A stretch of DNA of 64,000 nucleotides from Streptomyces sp. WZ-12 (lineage in GTDB: Bacteria > Actinomycetota > Actinomycetes > Streptomycetales > Streptomycetaceae): contig NZ_CP118574.1 in assembly GCF_028898845.1 (NCBI RefSeq), forward strand, positions 4,499,001 to 4,563,000. The letters run 5' to 3'. This document shows positions 26,105 to 34,679 of this stretch, in pieces (position 1 is the first letter of the stretch; each line of letters starts with the position of its first letter). A model generated the notes under the pieces. That model saw only the letters and a program-made list of their open reading frames with translations, was not told the origin of the DNA and searched no databases. The translations under genes were made by a program, and so were the position numbers.

Positions 26105-27874
26105 TCATGGCTGGTGCACCACCGTTCCGGCGAGGTTCCGCCGTCGGCAGTGGGCGTGGAGGAGCCGGTAGAAGGTCCGATCCTGGCCGCCGACCTGTTC
26201 GACGATGTGCTGTTTGGCCAGCACGCGCCGGACGGTCATGAACCACTGTTCCCACTCACGTGGACTGCGTGGTTCGTGCTCGGCGTGCAGAAGGAGTTCC
26301 CCGCAGAAGGGACAGCGTCCGCCCTGGCGCTTCAGGAGCCGGGCGGTGTGCTCGTCCACTGGCGGGGCCTTCTTCTTGCGTCGCCGATCGGCCCAGTACA
26401 CGGTCAGGGCGGGGTCATCCGGGGAGGCTCCGCCGTGGACCGGGACGTGTCGGACGATCTTCGTCCAGGCGAACTTGGTGAGGTAGGCGCCGCTGTCGCG
26501 GTCACCGAACACCCAGCGGTCCTGCCGGGACTTGTGGAACTTGCCGAAGTAGCGGGTCGCGACCCATCCCCTCGACTTGTTCGGGTGCGAGCGTCTGGCC
26601 CACCGGTAGGTGAGGTGCCAGACGTGATGGTCCAAGCCGGTGAAGATCCGGCTGGAGACCACGCTCCGGTAGTAGGCCGACCATCCCCGGACGACCGGGT
26701 TGAGCCGGAACACCACGGCGGCCGCGTTCGCGCCGTGCATGGAGCGCACGTCGGCGGACAGCCGCTTCCGGAGCCGCTTGACCGACTCCTTGCTGGGGGT
26801 GATGAGCAGCTTTCCGCTGCCCTGCCGGTCGACTTGGCGGCGGATGTCGAAGCCCAGGAACGAGAACCCTTCCTCAACGTGGACGACGCGTGTCTTGTCC
26901 TCGTTGAAGCGGAGCCCTCTCGGCTCCAGCCATGCTGCGAGATCGGCCTTGACCTGTTCGGCCTGCTCGCGGCTGTGGCACATCGCTACGTAATCGTCGG
27001 CGTATCTGACCAGCACAGGGCATCCCTTGACCGTCTCAGCGTCACTACGGACGCTGGGCCGGTAGCGGACCCCTGCCACTTTCTCCATTCCGTGCAGGGC
27101 CACGTTCAGCAGCACGGGACTGATCACGCCGCCTTGGGGAGTTCCCTCGTCGGTCGGCGTGAACTCGCCGGACTCGATCACGCCGGCCTTCAGCCAGGCC
27201 CGGACCATGCCCCGCGCGGGGAAGGTCCCAAGACTGTCGAAAATATGGTCGTGGTCGATCCGGTCGAACGCCCCGGCCAGGTCCGCGTCCAGGATCCACC
27301 GACGCTGGCTGCGGTTGCCGCACAGCGTCTTGAAGATGGCCTCGATCGCGTCGTGGCAACCCCGTCCGGGCCTGAATCCGTAAGATCTCGGCTCGAACCG
27401 GGCCTCCCACTCGGGCTCCAGCGCGTTCTTCACGCGTGCCTGCTGCACGCGGTCCGCCAGCACCGGGATTCCCAGGGGACGCTGCTTTCCGTTTGCCTTC
27501 GGAATGAAGACCCGCCGGACCGGCAGGGCTTTGAGCGGCGAGGCGTCACGGTGCATCCGCTCCGCCAGATCCGCCCGTTCGCGGGAGGTCAGGGCGACCT
27601 CGCCGTCGATGCCTGCCGTCTTGCGGCCAGCGTTGCGCTGCGTGACCTGCCTCACGCTGATCAGCGTGTTGCTCCGGCTCCGCAGCATCAGCTTTTGCAG
27701 GTTGCGGACCTTCTTCAGGTCCCCGTCCTTCGTCGCCTTGAAGATCCTCTGCCTCAGTCGCCGTACGTGGTCCTCATGGGCGCGCCAGTTGATGGCGTCC
27801 CAGTCGGGTGCCGCGTCCTCCGGTCCGTTCACTCCGAGGGCCGCCATCGCCAGAGCGAATGCGTGTGCCGTCAT
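26105..27874 (-). CDS. ltrA: Group II intron reverse transcriptase/maturase
   Basis: A 589-residue multifunctional intron protein. The reverse transcriptase domain (about residues 60-345) includes FIPKANGKQRPLGIP, SYGFRPGRGCHDA, the DADLAGAFDRIDH active-site block, TPQGGVISPVL and the catalytic YADD at about 291-294. The maturase (X) domain follows (about 370-480, with RGWSAYYR). A C-terminal HNH endonuclease-like segment starts at Cys521 (CPFCGELLLHAEHEP) and ends with LLHAHCRRRN. It should bind the intron RNA to aid splicing and copy it into DNA during homing. The ORF is intact with no frameshift, so the element may still be mobile. Confidence 0.93.
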   Translation of the reverse strand: MTAHAFALAMAALGVNGPEDAAPDWDAINWRAHEDHVRRLRQRIFKATKDGDLKKVRNLQKLMLRSRSNTLISVRQVTQRNAGRKTAGIDGEVALTSRERADLAERMHRDASPLKALPVRRVFIPKANGKQRPLGIPVLADRVQQARVKNALEPEWEARFEPRSYGFRPGRGCHDAIEAIFKTLCGNRSQRRWILDADLAGAFDRIDHDHIFDSLGTFPARGMVRAWLKAGVIESGEFTPTDEGTPQGGVISPVLLNVALHGMEKVAGVRYRPSVRSDAETVKGCPVLVRYADDYVAMCHSREQAEQVKADLAAWLEPRGLRFNEDKTRVVHVEEGFSFLGFDIRRQVDRQGSGKLLITPSKESVKRLRKRLSADVRSMHGANAAAVVFRLNPVVRGWSAYYRSVVSSRIFTGLDHHVWHLTYRWARRSHPNKSRGWVATRYFGKFHKSRQDRWVFGDRDSGAYLTKFAWTKIVRHVPVHGGASPDDPALTVYWADRRRKKKAPPVDEHTARLLKRQGGRCPFCGELLLHAEHEPRSPREWEQWFMTVRRVLAKQHIVEQVGGQDRTFYRLLHAHCRRRNLAGTVVHQP

Positions 27875-28544
27875 CTGTGTCTAACTTGTCCTTCGGTTCC
27901 GGTACTTCAGCTTTGGTGCATCAAAGGCTCACCCGGTCCACGTCAGCTCCCTTTCAGGCCAGGCAGATGCCTGTATCCGGCCGGTTATGCGGGACGACCG
28001 CGAAGGGCGCGGCCTTGGTGTCCCGGTTTCCCGTCGCCTTTCGGCGTACCGGCATTGGCTTCTTGGACCGTCCTGCGCCCGCCGGGGAGTTGGGCCTCCC
28101 TCACGGTCGGCTTACCGGGACAAGTCCCGGACCCCGACGGGGTTTTCACGTTCCGCATGGCCGAGATCCGGCCGGGGTGGGCGCTCTCTGTACCCCGGGG
28201 CGGTGGTGTTCTCCACGGCTGGCTCCTAGTCACCAGCCGCCACCTGCCGTTTCGCAACGGCCAGCCCTGCCCCCAGCGGTTCATCCCATCTCCGGGGGTT
28301 TCGATATCGAGGCATCATCGAGAGTTCGCGTGTACTCGCCCGTCCGGCCTTCCCCTTGCCTGTAACCCCCGGATGGAGCGGGAGCCCTTGGGCGTCTTCC
28401 CTGAGCTTCGCACCCTGCCGTTACCAGCAACGCACGTCAGAGCGGGGACGGATCCGTGAACACTTATCCGGAGCTACGCTGCTGTCATCGTGCTCAGCCC
28501 TCCAATCAGCGCGCTCACTCGAACCATGCGACTTCGTGTCGCAC

Positions 28545-28779
28545 CCAGGTGATCGAAGCGCGCCCCCTCGGACGCGTCCCACGGGCCGCCCGGCGCCGCC
28601 GGCTCGATCAGCTCGATGTGGGGCGGGGCGCCCCGCGTGAAGGCGATCCGGAAGTCCCACTCCCCGATCCGGTCCGCCCGCGGCGCGCTGAACTCGACGC
28701 CGGCCGCCGCCCCCAAGTCCCGTATCGCCGCGGCCATATCGGGCACGACGAAGCACACGTGGTAAAAGCTCCCGGCCAT
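28545..28779 (-). CDS. VOC family protein, 5' exon (before group II intron)
   Basis: This is the first 78 codons plus one base of the interrupted VOC gene. The ATG at 28779 has GGGGA 5 nt upstream. It encodes SFYHVCFVVPDMAAAIRDL (first metal His and the beta-alpha-beta start of a VOC unit), HIELIEPA, and ends ...RFDHLG at the intron. Read-through into the intron would add about 20 foreign residues before a stop near 28474. The 3' exon is at 25724-25989. The intron sits right after the conserved FDHLG motif, whose His is usually a metal ligand. Confidence 0.8.
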
Positions 28780-28794
28780 CTGATCCCCGTTTCC

Positions 28795-28902
28795 TGGTCT
28801 CTTGCGCTCTTGCGCTCTTGCTCTCTTGCGCTCTTGCTCTCTGGTCCTTTGGCTCTTTGGCGCTTTGGCGCTTTGGCGCTCTGGTCTCTGGCCCTCTGGT
28901 CT
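28795..28902. repeat. Low-complexity pyrimidine tandem repeats upstream of VOC gene
   Basis: On the plus strand, repeated CTTGCGCT / CTTGCTCT units (about 28800-28843) pass into TTTGGCGC units (about 28851-28880) and then CTCTGGTC / CTCTGGCC units. This strand asymmetry makes the VOC leader RNA purine-rich. The rest of the gap from 28903 to 29189 before the GntR gene shows nothing beyond a few GGC-CACG repeats. Confidence 0.65.
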
Positions 28903-29189
28903 TGTCCGGCTCTAGCAGGTGCGTGGGGGCTGTCCGCGGGCCGTCGGGCCATCTCACCCGCAGAGCATTTAGCTGGCCCATGAAACAGTCAGTTGTAGGA
29001 TGACTGGGCAACTGCGGTGCGAACAGCATGAGCGGCCTGGCCGGCTGCCACCGCTGCGGCTCACGATGGCCCGTGGCCCGTGGCCGATGGCCGGTGCTCA
29101 GCAGGACGGGCTCACGGACGCACCTGACTCATGGGCTCGCGGGCTCACAGACACGACACGACGCACAGGACGGGCACGGAAACAGGGCG

Positions 29190-29903
29190 ATGGCACTCAA
29201 GGCAGCAGGACGGCAATCCCTCGTCGACACGGTCGTCGAGGCCCTCCGCGCCCAGCTTGCCGCCGGCGAGTGGCAGGTCGGCACCCGCATCCCCACCGAG
29301 CACGCCCTCGCCGAACAGCTCCAGGTCGGCCGCAACACCGTCCGCGAGGCGGTGCGCGTCCTCGTCCACGCCGGGATGCTCCGCTCGCGCCAGGGCGAGG
29401 GCACCTTCGTCGTCTCCACCGCGGATCCGGCGGAGATCATGCGCGGCGTCCAACGGGCCGGCATCCGCGACGTCTTGGAGCTCCGCATCGCCCTGGAGGC
29501 GGAGGCCGCCCGGCTGGCCGCACTCCGCCACCAACCCGCCGACCTGGCCCGGATGCGGGCGGCCCTGGACGCCCAGGTCGAGCTGGAGGACGCCGAGGGC
29601 CAGCCCCACTCCGGCAGCCTGGAGCTCTACGCCGACCACGACATCGCCTTCCACAAGGCCGTCGTCGAGGCCGCGCACAACACCGCGTTGACGGCGACCT
29701 ACGGCTGGTTCAGCAGCTCCGTACGGGAGGCGCTGGTCACCGCCCTCGACGACCAGGCCATGCCGAAGATCGTGCACGGCGACCACCGCGCCGTCCTGGA
29801 CGCGATCGCCCACGGCGACCCGGACGCCGCCGAACGCGCCACCCGCGCCCTCCTGGACAAGCCCAAGCGGGCCGTAGAGGCCCTCCTCGCCGCCGACGAC
29901 TGA
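29190..29903 (+). CDS. GntR family regulator, FadR (FCD) subfamily
   Basis: A 237-residue protein. The winged HTH lies at residues 5-75 (LVDTVVEALRAQLAAGEW, IPTEHALAEQLQVGRNTVREAV), and the all-helical FCD ligand domain covers 90-225 with the metal-binding pattern including DHDIAFHKAV and GDHRAVLDAI. FCD regulators sense organic acids. The ATG is preceded by only a weak AGGG. It is 123 bp upstream of, and in the same direction as, the CynX-type transporter gene, which is its likely target. Confidence 0.9.
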   Translation: MALKAAGRQSLVDTVVEALRAQLAAGEWQVGTRIPTEHALAEQLQVGRNTVREAVRVLVHAGMLRSRQGEGTFVVSTADPAEIMRGVQRAGIRDVLELRIALEAEAARLAALRHQPADLARMRAALDAQVELEDAEGQPHSGSLELYADHDIAFHKAVVEAAHNTALTATYGWFSSSVREALVTALDDQAMPKIVHGDHRAVLDAIAHGDPDAAERATRALLDKPKRAVEALLAADD

Positions 29904-30026
29904 CCCCGCGGCTCCGCCCTTTCCCCTTCCGCTCCCCCCAACTCCCCTCATTCCCCCCTGCTTTCCTCTTCTCCCTCCCTTCTCTCCCCTCCCATCACGA
30001 GTGCACGATTGGCTAGGTACGCACGC

Positions 30027-31313
30027 ATGCCAGGGACCGACTCGACCGCTCCGGTCGATCTCATCGACGCCGAGGAAGATCTGATCCCGGCCCCGCAAGT
30101 GGCCACGGCCAGGCGCCGACTGCGGACCCACCCCGCCCTCCTCCTCGCCGGCATCGTCCTCGCCGCGGTGAACATGCGGGCGGCGCTCGCCGGTGTCTCG
30201 CCGCTGCTCAACGAGATGGCGCAGCACTTCCACCTGGCCGCCACCGCCACCAGCCTGGTGACCACCATTCCGCTCGTCTTCATGGGCCTGGGCTCGCTCA
30301 TCGCGCCGCGGGTGGCGCGCCGTTGGGGCACCGAAGCGGCGCTGTGCGGCGCGCTGGTCGCGCTGTGCGGCGGCATCGTGCTGCGGATCGCGCCGCCGGT
30401 CGCCGCGCTGTTCGCCGGCTGCGCGGTGGTGGGCGCGTCCATAGCCCTGCTCAACGTGTTGATGCCGGGCCTGATCAAGCGGGACTTTCCGGAGCGCGCG
30501 GCGGGCATGACGGCGCTCTACTCGACCGCGATGATCCTCGGCGCGACCGTCTCGGCCGCGTCGGCCGTCCCGTTGGAGAACGCGCTCGGCAGTTGGCAGG
30601 GTTCCCTCGTCTCCTGGGCACTGCTCGCCGCCGTGGCCGCCCTCGTCTGGCTCCCGCAGGCCGTGCTCGCCCGCCGGGGCACGCACCACGGCGAGGCCGC
30701 GGCGACGCCCGCCCACACCGCCGAGTCCGGCCCGAAGTTGACCCGCTCGCCGCTCGCCTGGCAGGTGACGGTCTTCATGGGCTCGCAGTCGCTGATCGCG
30801 TACGTGATCATCGCCTGGATGCCGACGATCTTCACCGACCACGGCATGGGCAAGAGCGAGGCCGGACTGGTCTTCGCCTTCAGCACGCTGGTGCAGATGG
30901 TCGGTTCGTTCGTGGTCCCGACGCTCGCCGGCCGGATGCGTCGCCAGCGACTGCTGGGCGTGACGGTCTCCGCGCTGATGGCCTGCGGTGTCACGGGGCT
31001 GCTGATCGCGCCGGTGGCCGGCGCCTGGCTGTGGGCGGCGATCCTCGGCGTCGGCCAGGGCGGTGCGCTCGGCCTGGCCCTGACGATGATGGTGCTGCGG
31101 TCCGGCGACGCACACACCGCCGCCCGGCTCTCCGGCATGTCCCAGACCGGTGGCTACCTCCTGGCCGCGGTCGGCCCCCTGGCCCTGGGCGCCGTCCACC
31201 AGGCCACCGACGGCTGGACCGTCCCGCTCCTCCTCCTGCTCGCCGTCTGCGCCGGCCTCGCCCTCCTGGCCCTGGGCGCGGGCCGCGACCGCCGGATCGG
31301 CGGGGTGAACTGA
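30027..31313 (+). CDS. MFS transporter, CynX/NimT (cyanate permease-like) family
   Basis: A 428-residue, 12-helix transporter. The first helix pair contains AAVNMRAALAGVSPLLNEM, typical of the CynX/NimT/YycB group. Later features are GLIKRDFPERAAGMTALYSTAM and MGQSLI-type helix 7. The substrate is unknown; relatives move cyanate or nitroimidazoles. The ATG at 30027 was preferred to a TTG at 30009. The gap after the GntR gene is a pyrimidine-rich stretch (29920-29995). The pairing with a FadR-type regulator is common for this family. Confidence 0.88.
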   Translation: MPGTDSTAPVDLIDAEEDLIPAPQVATARRRLRTHPALLLAGIVLAAVNMRAALAGVSPLLNEMAQHFHLAATATSLVTTIPLVFMGLGSLIAPRVARRWGTEAALCGALVALCGGIVLRIAPPVAALFAGCAVVGASIALLNVLMPGLIKRDFPERAAGMTALYSTAMILGATVSAASAVPLENALGSWQGSLVSWALLAAVAALVWLPQAVLARRGTHHGEAAATPAHTAESGPKLTRSPLAWQVTVFMGSQSLIAYVIIAWMPTIFTDHGMGKSEAGLVFAFSTLVQMVGSFVVPTLAGRMRRQRLLGVTVSALMACGVTGLLIAPVAGAWLWAAILGVGQGGALGLALTMMVLRSGDAHTAARLSGMSQTGGYLLAAVGPLALGAVHQATDGWTVPLLLLLAVCAGLALLALGAGRDRRIGGVN

Positions 31314-31923
31314 GCGGTGCGCAGGCCACGGGGCCTGCCGGCTCCACCGGGTTCGCGGCTCGCCCTGCCCCCTGCTCGCCGTTTGCGCTCCTCGCCGGCC
31401 TTGCTGATCTGACTGGCCCAGTTGGCCCGGTTGGCCCGGTTGGCCTGGCTGGCCTGGCTGGCCTGGCTGGCCGGTTGCACCCCTCGCGCCGGAGGCGAGC
31501 GCACCCGGATCGGTAAGGCGAGCCGCCCGGGCCCGACTTCACGGCCTGGCCCGGCATCGCGGCCTGGCCCGGATCCGCGTCGCGGGCTGACTACCGCTGG
31601 GGCGGACGCAGCGAGGCGGGACCGCGCCGGACGGCCCGGGGGCGGGCGGTGCCGGCCCAGCCCGGGCGCGGCGCCCCCGTGGGGCGGAGGTCACCCCGCT
31701 CGTCCCTCACCGCTCCCACTGCCCTCTGCCGTCCCACCGCCGGCGCCCTTCTCCCCGTCGCCCCACCAACGGTCTAGCCGTGGGTGGTGAGCGCGGCGCG
31801 ACCCTGCGTGGTGGCGATGCCCGGGCCGCGGTTCGATCGGCGGGCGGCCGGCCCGGTGAGCCGGCCACGCTCCCGCGCGAGGTGACCGTGCCGCGGCACA
31901 GCCGGCTGACCTACCGTGCCCCC
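31314..31923. other. 610-bp gap with 9-bp tandem repeat
   Basis: This stretch holds no gene that can be supported. At 31414-31476 there are seven copies of a 9-bp unit, TGGCCCGGT passing into TGGCCTGGC. Further on, GGCCCGGC-type repeats occur at 31525-31570. ORFs across it are translations of the repeats. A TACCGT hexamer at 31912-31917 lies 6 nt before the next start codon and probably drives a leaderless transcript. Confidence 0.6.
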
Positions 31924-32760
31924 ATGAGCGATGTTCAGCACGCCGGTCGCCGGCCCGGACCGCGGCTCTCCCGCACCGGCTGGCTCCTCCTCGTCGCCGT
32001 TCTGTGTGTCGTGCTCGTCCTCGCCGTGCTGATCGTGCCGCGGCTGCTGCGCGAGCGGCAGTACGGTCAGCTCGCCGTCCCGGAGGGCCAGCGGGCCTCT
32101 CAGATCTACGCCTCCGTCGACCAGGCCCTGCACGTGCCCCAGGGCACCACCGCAAGGGCCGCCAAGACCGCGCACCTCGATCTGCCCGCCGAGGCGAAGG
32201 GCAACCCCGAGGGCTACCTCTTCCCCGCGACGTACCCCCTCCGCAAGGACACCACCCCGGAGTCGCTGCTCTCCTACATGGTGAAGACCTCCGGCCAGCG
32301 GCTCACCGCCGACGGCATCACCCAGTACCGCACCGTGGTGATCGCCAGCATCGTGCAGGCCGAGGCGGACCGGCCGTCCGACATGGGAAAGGTCGCCCGG
32401 GTCATCGACAACCGGCTCACCAGGAACATGCCGCTGCAGATGGACTCGACGATCAACTACGCGCTCGGCCGCAGCACACTGCACACCACCCATGCCGACA
32501 CCCGCACCAACAGCCCGTACAACACCTACAAGTTCGAGGGCCTGCCGCCGACCCCGATCGCCAACCCCGGTGCCGACGCGCTGAAGGCGGCGGCCGCGCC
32601 GCCCGCCGGCGACTGGCTCTACTTCGTCACCGTCAAACCGGGCGACACCCGCTTCACCGCCGACTACCAGGAACACCTGCGGAACGTGCGGGAGTTCAAC
32701 AACGGCCAGAAGAACGGCGCCACCGGCGGCTCCGGCAACACCACCACCGCCGGCGAATAG
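31924..32760 (+). CDS. MltG-like endolytic transglycosylase domain protein (short)
   Basis: A 278-residue protein. One N-terminal transmembrane anchor (about residues 19-40) is followed by a YceG/MltG domain. Conserved segments are GYLFPATY, the VIASIVQAEAD block carrying the catalytic Glu, ARVIDNRLTRNMPLQMDSTINYALG and GLPPTPIANPG. MltG cuts nascent glycan strands outside the membrane. It is shorter than canonical MltG (about 340-600 residues in bacteria) and lacks a recognisable LysM-like N-terminal subdomain, so it is probably a paralogue. The C-terminus is Gly/Asn/Thr-rich. The start is probably leaderless. Confidence 0.85.
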   Translation: MSDVQHAGRRPGPRLSRTGWLLLVAVLCVVLVLAVLIVPRLLRERQYGQLAVPEGQRASQIYASVDQALHVPQGTTARAAKTAHLDLPAEAKGNPEGYLFPATYPLRKDTTPESLLSYMVKTSGQRLTADGITQYRTVVIASIVQAEADRPSDMGKVARVIDNRLTRNMPLQMDSTINYALGRSTLHTTHADTRTNSPYNTYKFEGLPPTPIANPGADALKAAAAPPAGDWLYFVTVKPGDTRFTADYQEHLRNVREFNNGQKNGATGGSGNTTTAGE

Positions 32761-32825
32761 CCACCCAGCCACCCACGGTCCGCCCGACGCCGCGGGCCCG
32801 GCCCACACCCGGCCCACACCCGGCG

Positions 32826-32853
32826 CCGCCCGGACGATCGCCCGTCCGGGCGG
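32826..32853. terminator. Bidirectional terminator between MltG-like gene and ABC operon
   Basis: A perfect 10-bp GC stem (32826-32835 with 32844-32853, loop 8) lies in the 104-bp gap between convergent genes. Confidence 0.62.
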
Positions 32854-32864
32854 GGCAAGCGCGT

Positions 32865-33641
32865 CTACTCCTCCCCGGCCAGCGTCAGTGCCTTCAGCCG
32901 ACGTGCCGCGTACCAGGTCGCAGCGCCGGTGACGGCCACCAGCAGGCAGACGGCGAGCGGCAGTTGGACCGCGGAGCTCAACGCGCCGTCGGCGCCGACC
33001 TGCTGCCCCACCGCGAGCGCCCACTGCTGGATGCTGAGTATCCGCGCCCCGGGCACGACGTTGCCCACGAACGCCTCCCAGACCAGGGCGTAGACCAGGC
33101 CGAAGACCACGGCGTGCCGGGTGATGGTGCCGAACAGCAGGAAGAGCGCGCTGTAGGCGACCGAGGCGATGGCCGCCGCCACCGCGTACGCCACGGCTAT
33201 CTGCTGGCTGTTGCCGTTCAGGACGAAGCCGGCGACGAGCACCGGTATCGCCGAGAACACGACGGTCACCCCGATCGCGACCAGCAGCTTGGTCACGATG
33301 ATCGTCGAGCGGCGGACCGGCTTGGCCAGGAGGTAGATCACCGAGCCGTCGTCGATCTCCGGGCCGATCGCGCCCGTGCCCGCGATCACGCCGATCAGCG
33401 GGACCATCGTGCCCAGCGCGAAGCCGCCCAGGATGCCACCGGCAGTGGCGTCGTCGGCGCCGGTCAACGCCCGGACGACCACGGCGATCGCCACCAGGAG
33501 GGCGGGCAGCGCGAAGAGGATCAGGGCGCGGCGCCGGCCGAGCAGCGCCCGGTAGGTGAGCCGGGCGACGGTCGGGTGGAAGAGCGCGGCCTTGGGCGCG
33601 GCGGCGGGCGCCGGCGGGGCCGCGGGAGAGGTCGTGGACAT
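32865..33641 (-). CDS. ABC transporter permease (second transporter of operon)
   Basis: A 258-residue protein with six hydrophobic segments between residues 38 and 250, of the ABC-2 type (IGPEIDDGSVIYLLAKPVRRSTIIVTK, the usual cytoplasmic loop). It is the last gene of a four-gene operon. It follows its ATPase by 24 bp, with AAGGAG upstream of the ATG. The substrate is unknown. Confidence 0.88.
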   Translation of the reverse strand: MSTTSPAAPPAPAAAPKAALFHPTVARLTYRALLGRRRALILFALPALLVAIAVVVRALTGADDATAGGILGGFALGTMVPLIGVIAGTGAIGPEIDDGSVIYLLAKPVRRSTIIVTKLLVAIGVTVVFSAIPVLVAGFVLNGNSQQIAVAYAVAAAIASVAYSALFLLFGTITRHAVVFGLVYALVWEAFVGNVVPGARILSIQQWALAVGQQVGADGALSSAVQLPLAVCLLVAVTGAATWYAARRLKALTLAGEE

Positions 33642-33665
33642 GTGCCTCAGGGCTCCTTTCTGGCC

Positions 33666-34577
33666 TCAGGCCGCTACGAGGTAGGAGAAGACCGATTCCA
33701 GCGACTCGTCGGAGGGCGAGACGGTCAGCAACCGGATGCCGTGGTCGCGGGCGACCCTCGGCAGGAGTTCGGTGAACCGGCCGAAGTCGACGGCCTGGAC
33801 GCGCAGGGCGCCCTCCACCACGTCGACCTCGATGCCGGCCGTCGAGGGGTCGGCTATCAGCGCTCCGGCCAGTGCCCGGTCGTTGTCGGACCGGACGAGG
33901 TAGCGGTGCGGGCGGTCGGTCATCAGCCGGCGGATCTTGCGGAAGTCGCCGGAGGCGGCATGCCGGCCGGCCACCACCACCTCGATGTGCGAGGCCAGTT
34001 GCTCGACCTCTTCCAGGATGTGCGAGGAGAACAGGACCGTACGGCCCTCGTCGCCCATCCGCCGCAGCAGCTCCATCAGTTGCATCCGCTGCCGCGGGTC
34101 CATGCCGTTGAACGGCTCGTCGAGCAGCAGCACCGACGGGTCGTGGACCAGCGCGGAGGCCATCTTCACCCGCTGCCGCATGCCCTTGCTGTACGTGGAG
34201 ATCTTGCGGTCCTGGGCGTGCTCCATCTCGACCGTGGCCAGCGACCGGGCTGCCGCGGCCCGGCCGAGGCCGTGCAACTCGGCGTTGGCGAGGACGAATT
34301 CGCGTCCCGTGAGGAAGTCGTACATCGCCTCCCGCTCCGGGACGAGGCCGATGTGGCGGTAGCTGGCGGCATTGCGCCAGACCGTCGTGCCGTCGAGGGT
34401 GACGGTGCCGTTGGAGGGGGCGAGGAAGCCGCCCATCATGTTGATGAGGGTGGACTTGCCGGCGCCGTTGGGGCCGAGCAGGCCGGTGACACCGGGGGCG
34501 ATGGTCATGGTGATGTCGTTGACGGCAACGACATTGCCGAACCAGCGCGAAACGTGGTCGATGCTAAGAGCACTCAT
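33666..34577 (-). CDS. ABC transporter ATP-binding protein (second)
   Basis: A 303-residue ATPase. Walker A is GPNGAGKST, the signature region is TYSKGMRQRVKMA (degenerate, as in many drug/lantibiotic exporters), Walker B is LLLDEPFNGMD, and the H-loop is SSHILEE. A C-terminal domain of about 90 residues follows the ATPase core. It energises the permease encoded just downstream. The ATG at 34577 lies in a 35-bp sequence that is repeated 53 bp upstream, so the ribosome-binding region is duplicated. Confidence 0.92.
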   Translation of the reverse strand: MSALSIDHVSRWFGNVVAVNDITMTIAPGVTGLLGPNGAGKSTLINMMGGFLAPSNGTVTLDGTTVWRNAASYRHIGLVPEREAMYDFLTGREFVLANAELHGLGRAAAARSLATVEMEHAQDRKISTYSKGMRQRVKMASALVHDPSVLLLDEPFNGMDPRQRMQLMELLRRMGDEGRTVLFSSHILEEVEQLASHIEVVVAGRHAASGDFRKIRRLMTDRPHRYLVRSDNDRALAGALIADPSTAGIEVDVVEGALRVQAVDFGRFTELLPRVARDHGIRLLTVSPSDESLESVFSYLVAA

Positions 34578-34657
34578 GGGCGCAGCCCATTCCTTGAGGG
34601 GTGGCGGTCGGGCGACGGGCGGGCACTCATGGGCGCAGCCCATTCCTTGAGGGGTGG
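34570..34657. repeat. 35-bp direct repeat duplicating the start region of an ABC ATPase gene
   Basis: An identical 35-bp stretch occurs at 34570-34604 and 34623-34657 (offset 53 bp). Each copy carries, on the minus strand, AAGGA, ATGGGCTGCGCCC and ATGAGTGC, which is the start of the ATPase gene. Only the downstream copy leads into the ATPase frame. Confidence 0.85.
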
Positions 34658-34679
34658 TCTTCGGGTGAGGGGTGGGCGG

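Larger units (their letters stand above)
25990..28544 (-). mobile_element. Group II intron (retroelement) inserted in a VOC gene
   Basis: A 2555-bp element on the minus strand. It begins GTGCGAC (28544 downward), which folds back on GTCGCAT, and ends ...CCTACCCGAC at 25990 (AY end). Before the end are a clear domain V (26031-26066) and a domain VI stem (25998-26007 with 26014-26023), with an unpaired A seven bases from the 3' end as branch point. The 670 bp before the ORF should hold domains I-III, and the maturase ORF lies in domain IV. All parts needed for splicing seem present, and the exon frame is restored exactly. No DNA transposon ends or target duplication are seen. Confidence 0.92.

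Noticed and set aside
25886..28459. An 857-codon plus-strand frame opposite the intron maturase
   Set aside because: It is a shadow of the RT gene; no motif and no ribosome site.
28421..29029. A minus-strand frame covering the VOC leader with KSARAQE-type repeats
   Set aside because: The repeats are the translation of low-complexity leader DNA in a different frame from the VOC protein.
31422..31790. A plus-strand ORF beginning with repeated WLA units
   Set aside because: It is the translation of the 9-bp tandem repeat followed by random GC-rich sequence.
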